Below are positions 42,466 through 50,019 of a stretch of DNA of 64,000 nt, in pieces. Under the pieces are notes generated by a model that had not been told where the DNA came from, searched no databases, and worked only from the letters and a program-made list of their open reading frames with translations. The translations under genes and the position numbers were made by a program. The stretch's first letter is position 1. Each line of letters opens with the position of its first letter. The DNA is from CBDHGY01 sp965263325. Lineage in GTDB: Bacteria; Pseudomonadota; Alphaproteobacteria; Caulobacterales; Hyphomonadaceae. The stretch spans positions 310,001 through 374,000 of the forward strand of contig CBDHGY010000002.1 in assembly GCA_965263325.1 (NCBI GenBank). The letters run 5' to 3'.

Positions 42466-44477
42466 TAGAGATCAACTTCTAGCTTTTCCGCAATGTGCTC
42501 AATCAGACGTTCCAAACTAGCCGGACAGTCTTCCTTGAGTGCGGCATCGTCCAGGCGCGAAAGAGCCGATAGATGGCTGGCCGGTTTGCTGCTTTGCATG
42601 AAGTGGTAGGCATACCAAACAAAAGTAAGGTCGAACGCCTCTGGGTAGAGATCGGGATTGCCGTTCTTCTTTAGAACCGTCTTCTTCCGCGCCGCTCTGG
42701 CGGCTACTGTTGTACGCGGTCCATGACCACCTGGGCGGGGGCGCTGATAGACGTCCGGAAACGCGAACGCCATAGCAAAGTCCAGATCGATCGGATCCGA
42801 AAAATAGACGTTGTATTCCGTAAGCGCTTTTATCCACTCGTCGCCATCTAACTTGTTATCATCTGCATCAAGTTGAAAATCGCCGTCCTCCAAATCGTCG
42901 AGCGCATCCACGTCAATCGTATCCTCGACGAGGTGGGCGAGTGTGTCAAACATATGTTTTCCAACGCCGGAAAGCTCAGTAACGATGTTTCTGATGCGAT
43001 CTGCACCACCCGTTCGGCGCCCGAGATCGAGATCAATTAAGGTTGCATAGGGAATATTGAGATTGGTCAGGAGACGCCAAAAATGGCCGACATAGCGGCC
43101 GCCAAGCGGTACGATTGGAACGAAGCTCTTGTCCAGCGCAAGGCCAAATGCCTTGGCGACGCGCGGCAGCACCAATTGTTCTGAATCACCTTCAGCGAGG
43201 ACCACAAAACGCGCGAAGTAGAGCTCAGGATAAGCTTTGACAGCGAGCCGAACATAGTTCTGAGCCTCGTCGTCATCCTGAGGCAAGGTGAGCTCACAAA
43301 CTGATGCGCTAGAGGACGCACTGTCCAGTCTAAAATACCTGACGCTTTCCGGCTCGATCCTAGACATAATGCTGGGACTATGACTGGCGATTAGAACTTG
43401 CGCGGTCGGCATCGCCCCAATGTCCAAAGCGAGGTCTATGATCCTCGAAAGGAAAAACGGAGAAAGGGAATTCTCTGGTTCTTCGATCGCCAGAATCGTC
43501 AGTGGCACTTGTTTCAACTTAGCCTGATCGAACGGTGCTTCATCCGCACTCAATCCAAGTGCATCACGCTCAACTTCCAATGTTGCGGCCGTTAGGGCGA
43601 TATGAAATAGCGATTTTTGACCATCGCTCAATCGCGAGAGCTCTCGTTCGCTTCCGGCCTCATCGGGCCGAAACCTCACTTCGGTTTGGCGTATAAGGTT
43701 CTCAAATTTGTCTTCAATCAGACGAAACACCGGCTCCGTGTCCGTGTCAGCCAAATGCACTTGAGACCAACGGTCGGTTAGCCGATCCAAAATGAACGAG
43801 ATCGGTGCCTCATCAGCAAGCGCCTCTTGTACTTCAGCGGCACTTTCGGTCACTCTGTCTTTGAGGGCATCTGACCAGTGTGCGGCTTTCCATAACCGGC
43901 TTGAAAGCAATGACTTCACCTGTTCGTCAGGCCGCCTCATTGCCGGTACGTAGATCATTTGCACCGCCGACCGATCCGTTGCTGAAACCTTTGCACAAGC
44001 GTCCCAATCATAAGTCTCATCGAGACGGGGCACCCATTTGATTTCTTCTTCGACCGATCCGTCGGGCGTGCCGTCATCGGTCCATTTGGCTACAAGGCGA
44101 ATACGAACCTTCAGCGTTTCACCGTCTTCCGATGCTGACATTTGGCGCCAAAACTCCGCTACGGCGGGAGCATCAATATCAATATCGCCTTCGTCATTCG
44201 GAACTGCGTCCAACTCAGGAAAAGCGAAGACAGCATCAATGAACAATTGCCTTTCGTCGGGCAGACTTTCTTCGTCGAGGGTGATGTGGAAGTCAGACTT
44301 GCGTATCGAACGCTGGCTTTTCGACACACCGAAAAGCCGTGACAAGGCAACAAGCGCAGCGGTCTTTCCGGCTCCATTTCCGCCGATGAACGACGTCACG
44401 TTTTCAGTAAACGTGATCACTGTTTCTTCCGCACCGAAACACCGAAAGTTCGAAAGGGAGATGCTCTCCAAAATCAT
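42465..44477 (-). CDS. gajA: OLD-family ATPase-TOPRIM nuclease of a Gabija-like system (GajA-like)
   Basis: 670 aa. SMC/ABC-type ATPase: Walker A GGNGAGKT (32-39), signature LSRLSDGQKSLFHIA (about 272-286), Walker B TILAIEEPENSL (about 325) and ASHSPSIMSR. A TOPRIM domain follows with VVLAEGDSEQLVLPRVA (acidic Glu) and TLIDLDLGRR (DxD pair). The family cleaves DNA, with ATP binding regulating the nuclease in Gabija. It directly precedes and overlaps the UvrD-like helicase gene. Upstream, 215 bp separate it from the Argonaute gene, so the systems may have separate promoters. Confidence 0.88.
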   Translation of the reverse strand: MILESISLSNFRCFGAEETVITFTENVTSFIGGNGAGKTAALVALSRLFGVSKSQRSIRKSDFHITLDEESLPDERQLFIDAVFAFPELDAVPNDEGDIDIDAPAVAEFWRQMSASEDGETLKVRIRLVAKWTDDGTPDGSVEEEIKWVPRLDETYDWDACAKVSATDRSAVQMIYVPAMRRPDEQVKSLLSSRLWKAAHWSDALKDRVTESAAEVQEALADEAPISFILDRLTDRWSQVHLADTDTEPVFRLIEDKFENLIRQTEVRFRPDEAGSERELSRLSDGQKSLFHIALTAATLEVERDALGLSADEAPFDQAKLKQVPLTILAIEEPENSLSPFFLSRIIDLALDIGAMPTAQVLIASHSPSIMSRIEPESVRYFRLDSASSSASVCELTLPQDDDEAQNYVRLAVKAYPELYFARFVVLAEGDSEQLVLPRVAKAFGLALDKSFVPIVPLGGRYVGHFWRLLTNLNIPYATLIDLDLGRRTGGADRIRNIVTELSGVGKHMFDTLAHLVEDTIDVDALDDLEDGDFQLDADDNKLDGDEWIKALTEYNVYFSDPIDLDFAMAFAFPDVYQRPRPGGHGPRTTVAARAARKKTVLKKNGNPDLYPEAFDLTFVWYAYHFMQSSKPASHLSALSRLDDAALKEDCPASLERLIEHIAEKLEVDL

Positions 44478-44692
44478 CAGACATCATCCCGCACAAATCG
44501 AGCAGAGGTATCAGAGCCCGGAATCGGCCGCCACTGAATATCCTGAATCTTGGCTTTACCCCGTCCAACACTGCTCAGCATTTTCGTTTATCTCCATCAC
44601 GTGAGTGACCGCGGTTCACCCAATCTTTTTCTTAAACTCAATTCACGTTAAGGCCGCCGCCAGCTTGAAAAAAATCCAATTTCAAAAGCCCC

Positions 44693-46135
44693 TCACATGA
44701 ACGCGCGGAAATCAAAGATCTCGTCGACGAGCGCAGGATTCTGCTGAATAATTTGAGCGAATACAGACGAATAAACCAAGGTCACCGGTACTTTCTTGTA
44801 GAGCGTGTTGTTGTTCCAATCCATTTTTGTCAGCCCAAGAATCCCTGCGGCTGTATCGTGCCACCCACCGTCGCCTGAAAACCGCTTCAGGCGGATTGGG
44901 GAAGGGGTCGGCTTAAGCACAGCCTCTTTGTAGACGCTGAAGCGCGGGTTTTGGACATGCACGCCGGAAACGCCGCCTTGAGTCCAAAACAAGGCCTCGT
45001 CATCAGCCGTTGGAACCAGCAACCCGCGCTCTACAGGAAACCCAGCTGCCACAGCGCGTTCTGCCGGCTGGTTTCCACGGGCTGGTTTTCCGGTTGTATA
45101 CTTCAGCCCACGCCAATCGGTAGACTTAACAATCTGAACCAGTTCAACCTCCGTTGCTTCATTGAAGCTATCAATCGCAGCTTCAACTTCCTCGTCTCGG
45201 AACGGGGTTGTCTTGTGAATCGTAATTTTCTTCGGAATACGCCCGGCATGTCCGGCCTGATAGACTGATAAACAGCGCGACAGTACCGCCTGCATCTCAA
45301 AATACGACAGATACGGATTATCCCGCTCATCACGCGTCACTTCTTTGGCGTCGTAGGCGACAAATCGAAATCCGGTGCCATCGGGATCAAACACCTGGCT
45401 GCAGCAGGTGGTATAATCCTGTCCCGATCCATCACGTTTCGGCCGCATCGCGTAAGACAAACCGACAAAGGCTTCGTGTGGATTGAGGCCCGACAGCTTC
45501 CAAGGTTCGCCGCCCGCCTTCGCGAAAACCGCCACACTGATCCCCCACATGACATTTGCACGGCAAGTGCGGTCGGCGCTGGCTTGGTTCAGGATTTGAA
45601 TGGGAATGCCCATTGGCGCGCAATAGGCCTTCAAAAAGTCGTGGAGATTGAAGCTCTCACCTTCAAAACAGTCACTCCATCGATCTGGAAGATAGACAAA
45701 GAGCACATCGAAATTCGCCCGCAAAAGTCGAGCGCGAGACACTGCGTGAATGATTCCCTGGGCTAGCTCTGCTGAATTTCCGGCAGCTGCGGACCGGTCC
45801 AAATCAGCCGGCAGCTCAAACCGGACATTGTCATCAATGTTCGCGAGAGGTGTTCGAAAGAGTGCCTCAAACCCGGGATACTCAGGATAGTAGTTTTGTG
45901 CTTCGCGCGGTTGCGCCATTCCACGGAGCTCAGTGACGATATCTTCAATTCTCCGCATGTCGTTAGCAGGCGCCATAGCGGCCGGACGAACAATAGATGG
46001 TGCGCCATACCGAAGACTAAAGGGCCCGTGCTCGATGAGTCCACGAAGAGGGTGTTTGTCTTTTCTGTCACCAGAGAAGATTAGCTCGGGCTCACGGAGC
46101 GACACGTAAGGCGAAAGGGGTTGCACGTCGGTCAT
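44693..46135 (-). CDS. Short prokaryotic Argonaute (MID-PIWI) of a SPARSA-like system
   Basis: 480 aa from the ATG at 46135, chosen because it overlaps the SIR2-APAZ stop (ATGA); a further ATG lies five codons upstream. Short pAgos contain only MID and PIWI domains, and the length fits. The MID pocket is seen in LHDFLKAYCAPMGIPIQIL. PIWI strands read NVMWGISVAVFAKAGG and KITIHKTTPF, where catalytic Argonautes have D residues, so slicing is most likely lost. In studied SPARSA, guide-loaded pAgo senses invader nucleic acid and switches on the SIR2 partner to destroy NAD. Guide and target type here are not readable. Confidence 0.9.
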   Translation of the reverse strand: MTDVQPLSPYVSLREPELIFSGDRKDKHPLRGLIEHGPFSLRYGAPSIVRPAAMAPANDMRRIEDIVTELRGMAQPREAQNYYPEYPGFEALFRTPLANIDDNVRFELPADLDRSAAAGNSAELAQGIIHAVSRARLLRANFDVLFVYLPDRWSDCFEGESFNLHDFLKAYCAPMGIPIQILNQASADRTCRANVMWGISVAVFAKAGGEPWKLSGLNPHEAFVGLSYAMRPKRDGSGQDYTTCCSQVFDPDGTGFRFVAYDAKEVTRDERDNPYLSYFEMQAVLSRCLSVYQAGHAGRIPKKITIHKTTPFRDEEVEAAIDSFNEATEVELVQIVKSTDWRGLKYTTGKPARGNQPAERAVAAGFPVERGLLVPTADDEALFWTQGGVSGVHVQNPRFSVYKEAVLKPTPSPIRLKRFSGDGGWHDTAAGILGLTKMDWNNNTLYKKVPVTLVYSSVFAQIIQQNPALVDEIFDFRAFM

Positions 46136-47919
46136 GACATTGCCCGCCACGCAAAGCCCGTTCGGTTCACGAGTGAGAAGGCTGCATCGCCAACGCCCGA
46201 TCCGTCACCAAAGGCAGAGATATGAATTGATTCAGCTGCAGCCGCACCATCTGAAAACACAGACATCCAAGCAGAGATCAGCTCATCATGTTTTTTGTTG
46301 TATCGGTCGCGTTTACGCTTGGTGAGGAAATCCTCGCAATGGCGACGCGCGAACATAGGCGTCACCCAAACATCTGGGGTGATCAGCCCCCAAAGCCGGT
46401 CATCCGCAAACGATAGACTGATCCGTGCACCTTCCGCAAAATAGACTCGCGGTGCTCCATCTCCCCTCTCGCTCGCCGGCACGCTAACACCAGGGATTAA
46501 TCCGCTGGTCTTTCCGACAGCCTTAAACACTGGTTCCAAGGTGCCCAAGTCAGTGTCCGAGTGATCCACCACGACCCAGGTCTCGCTTCGTCGCCGACGG
46601 GTCATCAAAGGGCGATCCCTCGTCAGCGCCGAAGCGAGGGCGTCTTCCAAGAACCGCTTAACGTGCAAACGCCCAGTGGCCTGCCAGTCGGCCGTAAGGG
46701 GCACCTCTCCCAAGTCAGCATCGCTGACCTTGAAGGCGTCCTTCACATCAGCCTTTTGCCCAAATGCCCAGATCGTCTCTCCCTCTTTAGTCGCGATGAG
46801 TTGGCCTTCGGCGTCTTTGATGATCTCTCGAAGACTGCTCCAATCGAGAGAAGCTTTCGCCTTAAACGCCCAGGCGTTTCGTGGCACCTCCACTATCGGA
46901 AAGGCATTGAGACGCAGAATGGGTTTGCCCGTCCTCGTCGCCGACCGCGCGATTTTGACAGGAAGCGCAGCGCCTTTTCGAACCTTTGCGTCTAGGCCTT
47001 CAGGACGGGGATCGAGATGCCTCCAAATGCGAAGCAGGACCGCGTCAAAATTGTCGATTTCAACGATATGAGCCTCGACAGATTTCTGTGCTGCAGCCGT
47101 CATGAAGGCCGTCACAGGAGGCGGCGGTGTACTGCCTTTCATCACAAACCAATACAGGCCTTGAGGAAAAGGATTGGGTGTCTCTAAAGCCTCATGAAGA
47201 AGACCCATGACGCTTTGGTCTCGCCCGCTATATCCCGCGAAAACCATTCCAAAACGGTTTGCAGCCGCCACAACGCAGCGCGACAAATCCTTGTGCTGAT
47301 CTTCTAAGTCGGCCGCGAGGTTTTTGATACTGTCATAGCGAAAATCGCCATGGAGCTTCACATAGAGTGGGAAGTCTTCATTGTTGAGCGCGGTGAGCGC
47401 TGAATGCGCGCCTTCCAAATGGAAAGCCGCCAGAGATCTTCCCCCAATCTCAGCCACCGCTTTCTCAACCACTGTGTCAAAATTGGTGGTGAACACACAT
47501 CGGCAGATGTCTGCAGAGATCAGAGCGCCCATGACGCGGTTACCGAGCGCTAAGGAAGCGCGCTCTTCGGCGAGCATTCGACTGATGTATTGGCGTTGGC
47601 GTTCACGATCTTCGCCAAAGATCAGAGAGAAAAGGGTCGAATATTCGTTATCTGACCACGGTTCTGGAAAGCCCCGCGCCTGAAAGAAAGCATCGACTTT
47701 CTCTCGCACAGTAGGGTGCTGCATGTCGCGCGTTTGGAGCCTCACGTTCTCTTGGCTTGCATAATATTGACGCTTCAAATCGTCCGTGATGTCCGTTGCA
47801 GTGGGGAGCCCTGCACCACGCGACGCACCCGCACCCAGAAACCACGCAAAGAGGTGCGGTGCTGCACAATAACGGCGAATGAACTCAGGCTGCTCCATGT
47901 TAAGCTGAGTCCTTAACAT
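46132..47919 (-). CDS. SIR2-APAZ effector of a SPARSA-like system
   Basis: 595 aa. The first 290 residues are a SIR2-family NADase: FAWFLGAGASRGAGLP (about 24-39), CVFTTNFD, the catalytic-His motif VKLHGDFRYD and FAGYSGRDQ. Residues about 330-595 are the APAZ domain (WAFKAKASLDW, QATGRLHVKRFLEDAL, then GLITPDVWVTPMF), the part that replaces the missing N/L lobes and holds the Argonaute. The first ATG at 47919 follows AGGA; a second at 47898 is possible. Together with the next gene it forms a SPARSA-like abortive-infection module, by family. Confidence 0.9.
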   Translation of the reverse strand: MLRTQLNMEQPEFIRRYCAAPHLFAWFLGAGASRGAGLPTATDITDDLKRQYYASQENVRLQTRDMQHPTVREKVDAFFQARGFPEPWSDNEYSTLFSLIFGEDRERQRQYISRMLAEERASLALGNRVMGALISADICRCVFTTNFDTVVEKAVAEIGGRSLAAFHLEGAHSALTALNNEDFPLYVKLHGDFRYDSIKNLAADLEDQHKDLSRCVVAAANRFGMVFAGYSGRDQSVMGLLHEALETPNPFPQGLYWFVMKGSTPPPPVTAFMTAAAQKSVEAHIVEIDNFDAVLLRIWRHLDPRPEGLDAKVRKGAALPVKIARSATRTGKPILRLNAFPIVEVPRNAWAFKAKASLDWSSLREIIKDAEGQLIATKEGETIWAFGQKADVKDAFKVSDADLGEVPLTADWQATGRLHVKRFLEDALASALTRDRPLMTRRRRSETWVVVDHSDTDLGTLEPVFKAVGKTSGLIPGVSVPASERGDGAPRVYFAEGARISLSFADDRLWGLITPDVWVTPMFARRHCEDFLTKRKRDRYNKKHDELISAWMSVFSDGAAAAESIHISAFGDGSGVGDAAFSLVNRTGFAWRAMS

Positions 47920-48568
47920 GTTTCCTACATAAATCAGGGTGATTCGTTGAATTGGCTCCCCATGAAAGAAATGCGATCACATGTTCGCAAGCCTATTCAC
48001 CGCGGATCTGGAGATTCCACTGTGTTGCTGTGGCAGATAGCCTTGCCCATGCGAGATCTGATACGAGAAAATCGTTAGTCTTTGAACTTTCGATCTATCC
48101 TCTGAACAAAAACAAGACAGCCTCCTACGGCTCAGCAAGCCTGATGGGTCCGCCACCTCAGCTCAACGTGGTCGATCCTCAGTTTTCAGTTGTCGAAGCG
48201 CGCAAAAACGAACGACTGTTCACGGCATGCATAAGGCACCTCTTTACGTCTGTTTCTAGGAAATCTTGAGATTACCATTGGCTGCTCAAATTGGAGTTCT
48301 CGTTGATTTCCGTGCGCAAGGAGTCCAAATACCTATCTTTGGCTATTAACCTGGACGGCGGCTGTCAGGCCAGAAAACCGGTCACCTGCAGAAATTTCCT
48401 CTGCGCCGTTGGCGCATTCATCGCGATACAAATTTCTGCGGTTTCCCGGTGCTCCACTGGCGTTTCGCCCTTGTCAGGTTTCGGCCCGCCATGCGCCGTC
48501 CTTTGGTTTAGCGTCGACAGGGAAATTGGTCCCTTCGGCACAAGAACTTAAACGAAAGGAACTCTACA
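47920..48568. other. Long intergenic region upstream of the tra operon
   Basis: About 650 bp between the divergent SIR2-APAZ gene and the DUF736 gene, with no gene I can support. It holds the 74-bp nested inverted repeat described separately and two copies of TGTCAGG (near 48364 and 48472). It should contain promoters for both directions. Its place directly ahead of the relaxase operon makes it the prime area to look for oriT. Confidence 0.5.
48377..48450. repeat. Nested inverted repeat upstream of tra genes (oriT or leader structure candidate)
   Basis: GCAGAAATTT at 48388-48397 is matched by AAATTTCTGC at 48430-48439. The arms extend outward to ACCGG (48377-48381) and CCGGT (48446-48450) across a 6-base mismatched stretch. 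Inside the loop a second perfect inverted repeat, TGCGCC-GTT-GGCGCA, lies at 48402-48416. The whole could form a cruciform or a stable RNA stem. It lies about 120 bp before the first tra-operon gene. Relaxase origins often have such repeats, but a transcribed leader is equally possible. Confidence 0.45.
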
Positions 48569-48892
48569 ATGGCAAACGCACTTGGATATGTCAGCGAAAC
48601 CGAAACAGGCTTTCACGGAACACTTGCAATGATCAACCTGGCAGCAGCAATTCGGATCGATAAAAACTCCGAAAAAGGCTCCGACGAACAACCCGATTAC
48701 CGCATATACGCCGGTGAAACCTCGACCGAAATCGGTGCAGGATGGCTGCGAACCGCCAAAACATCTGGCCGCGAATACGTGTCAATTACACTCGCAGATC
48801 CACAAATCGGGCCGCGCAAAGTCTTTGCCAATCTGGCCCCGGTTAAAGGTAAACCTGGCCGTCACGTGATCCTCTGGAGCCCGCGCGACTAA
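48569..48892 (+). CDS. DUF736-family protein
   Basis: 107 aa, start supported by AAAGGA. ALGYVSETETGFHGTLAMIN, then DYRIYAGETSTEIGAGWLRT and YVSITLADPQIGP are the DUF736 pattern. It is only distantly similar to the DUF736 protein at the end of the trb operon. Such genes head or accompany alphaproteobacterial tra operons; molecular role not known. A good terminator follows, so it may be a separate transcript from the HTH-TraF-relaxase genes. Confidence 0.85.
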   Translation: MANALGYVSETETGFHGTLAMINLAAAIRIDKNSEKGSDEQPDYRIYAGETSTEIGAGWLRTAKTSGREYVSITLADPQIGPRKVFANLAPVKGKPGRHVILWSPRD

Positions 48893-48914
48893 TTTACTTG
48901 CTCTCCACTTTTGA

Positions 48915-48946
48915 ACGCCCCGGGGTAATTCCCAGGGCGTTTTTTT
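48915..48946 (+). terminator. Rho-independent terminator after DUF736 gene
   Basis: ACGCCC-C-GGG (48915-48924) pairs with CCC-A-GGGCGT (48931-48940) around a 6-base loop, with one mismatch, directly followed by seven T. It lies 20 bp after the DUF736 stop. This is the clearest intrinsic terminator in the window. Confidence 0.8.
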
Positions 48947-49058
48947 GTGCCCGCAAAGGGGGGTAAAAATTGAGCATGCGCATTTTATCCCTGCAAACGG
49001 GAACAGTTCCACGCTTCACTCTGCATCCGCACGCAAACAAGAAACGAGGAGAAAGCGG

Positions 49059-49301
49059 ATGAGTGATGCACCTATGAAACCCCCAACAGATGAAGACGAA
49101 CACACGCTGCTAACAACACTAGAAGCAGCTGATTTTCTGCGTGTTACACGCTCTACGCTCGACCATTATCGATGCACGGGCAGGGGACCTGTATACCGCA
49201 AACATGGTGTGCGCGTCTTCTATACAAAGGCCAGTCTTATTCGCTGGTCTCAGCGCCACGCATTCAGCTCAACATCAACGCGCATCAAGCCAGCAAAGTG
49301 A
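49059..49301 (+). CDS. Helix-turn-helix (excisionase/AlpA-like) protein
   Basis: 80 aa from the ATG at 49059, which has AGGAGA upstream. LLTTLEAADFLRVTRSTLDH is a MerR/excisionase-type winged-helix start, followed by YRCTGRGPVYRKHGVRVFY and a C-terminal helix. Such small proteins act in transfer regions as DNA-binding regulators or recombination directionality factors. Its stop overlaps the next start (GTGA), so it is coupled to the TraF-like peptidase. Confidence 0.82.
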   Translation: MSDAPMKPPTDEDEHTLLTTLEAADFLRVTRSTLDHYRCTGRGPVYRKHGVRVFYTKASLIRWSQRHAFSSTSTRIKPAK

Positions 49302-49801
49302 AACGCTACTGGAAAATCAGCGGCGCTATTGGTGTTTCACTATTGCTTGTTTCACTGCTTTTGGAACCTCAAAAACGACTTGTCTGGAATCGCACAGAGA
49401 GCGCGCCTCTTGGACTCTATTGGCTGAGCAATGACCCAATCACCAAACATTGTTGGGTCATTGTCTCAGCCGGTAGCGACGCCAGTTTATGGGCGCAGAA
49501 AAACGGCTTCGTTGGAGCAAGTTGGCCTTTGATTAAACGCGTATATGGCATTCCAGGCGATCAAATCTGCCGCTCAAAAAATGCAATATTCGTCAATGGA
49601 CTACGCGTTGCAGAAGCTCATAATTTTGCTCGAAATGGCGCGCAATTACCGCGTTGGGAGGGCTGTTTCAAACTCAAGTCTGACGAATATTTCCTTCTAA
49701 ATTCGCATCCGAATTCACTCGATGGACGCTACTTTGGCGCGACACACGCGAGTGACTTAGACGGCGTTGCACATCTCATTATCAGGGTAGGGGATTTATA
49801 A
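49298..49801 (+). CDS. traF: TraF-like S26 signal peptidase
   Basis: 167 aa from a GTG at 49298 that overlaps the preceding stop; the open frame further upstream runs through the HTH gene and is not used. One N-terminal membrane helix (AIGVSLLLVSLLLEP) and S26 peptidase motifs: ESAPLGLYWL with the nucleophilic Ser, and LIKRVYGIPGDQIC with the general-base Lys, then SLDGRYFGATHASDL. In IncP-type systems TraF matures the TrbC pilin, so it should act with the trb operon some 20 kb away. Confidence 0.88.
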   Translation: MKRYWKISGAIGVSLLLVSLLLEPQKRLVWNRTESAPLGLYWLSNDPITKHCWVIVSAGSDASLWAQKNGFVGASWPLIKRVYGIPGDQICRSKNAIFVNGLRVAEAHNFARNGAQLPRWEGCFKLKSDEYFLLNSHPNSLDGRYFGATHASDLDGVAHLIIRVGDL

Positions 49802-50019
49802 TGCGTGCAAGCGCATACATAGCGGTGCAAGTGGAAGCAGGGTGGGAAATGGCGAACCCGGGAGGGCAAGATAAAACAGCGGGCGCCCAGCATACCCTAA
49901 CCCATTGTCTGCACATCTTTTTTTCGGAGCCCAATGCACCGGCTCGAGCCGCCCGCGAATTCTCGCGCTCTGCAATGAATATAACAGTAGACGTGGGCGC
50001 CCAAAGGAATTGCCTCTAA
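49801..50019 (+). CDS. Small putative protein between traF and relaxase
   Basis: 72 aa. It is not recognised, and its composition (AGWEMANPGGQDKTAGAQHT) is not decisive. It starts on the traF stop (TAATG) and ends directly before the relaxase ATG, an exact fit that favours a coupled small gene, but it could also be a leader or accidental frame. Low confidence. Confidence 0.35.
   Translation: MRASAYIAVQVEAGWEMANPGGQDKTAGAQHTLTHCLHIFFSEPNAPARAAREFSRSAMNITVDVGAQRNCL

Noticed and set aside
48291..48551. 86-codon plus-strand frame in the gap before the tra operon
   Set aside because: Cys-rich, unnatural composition and it runs through the nested inverted repeat; no ribosome site.
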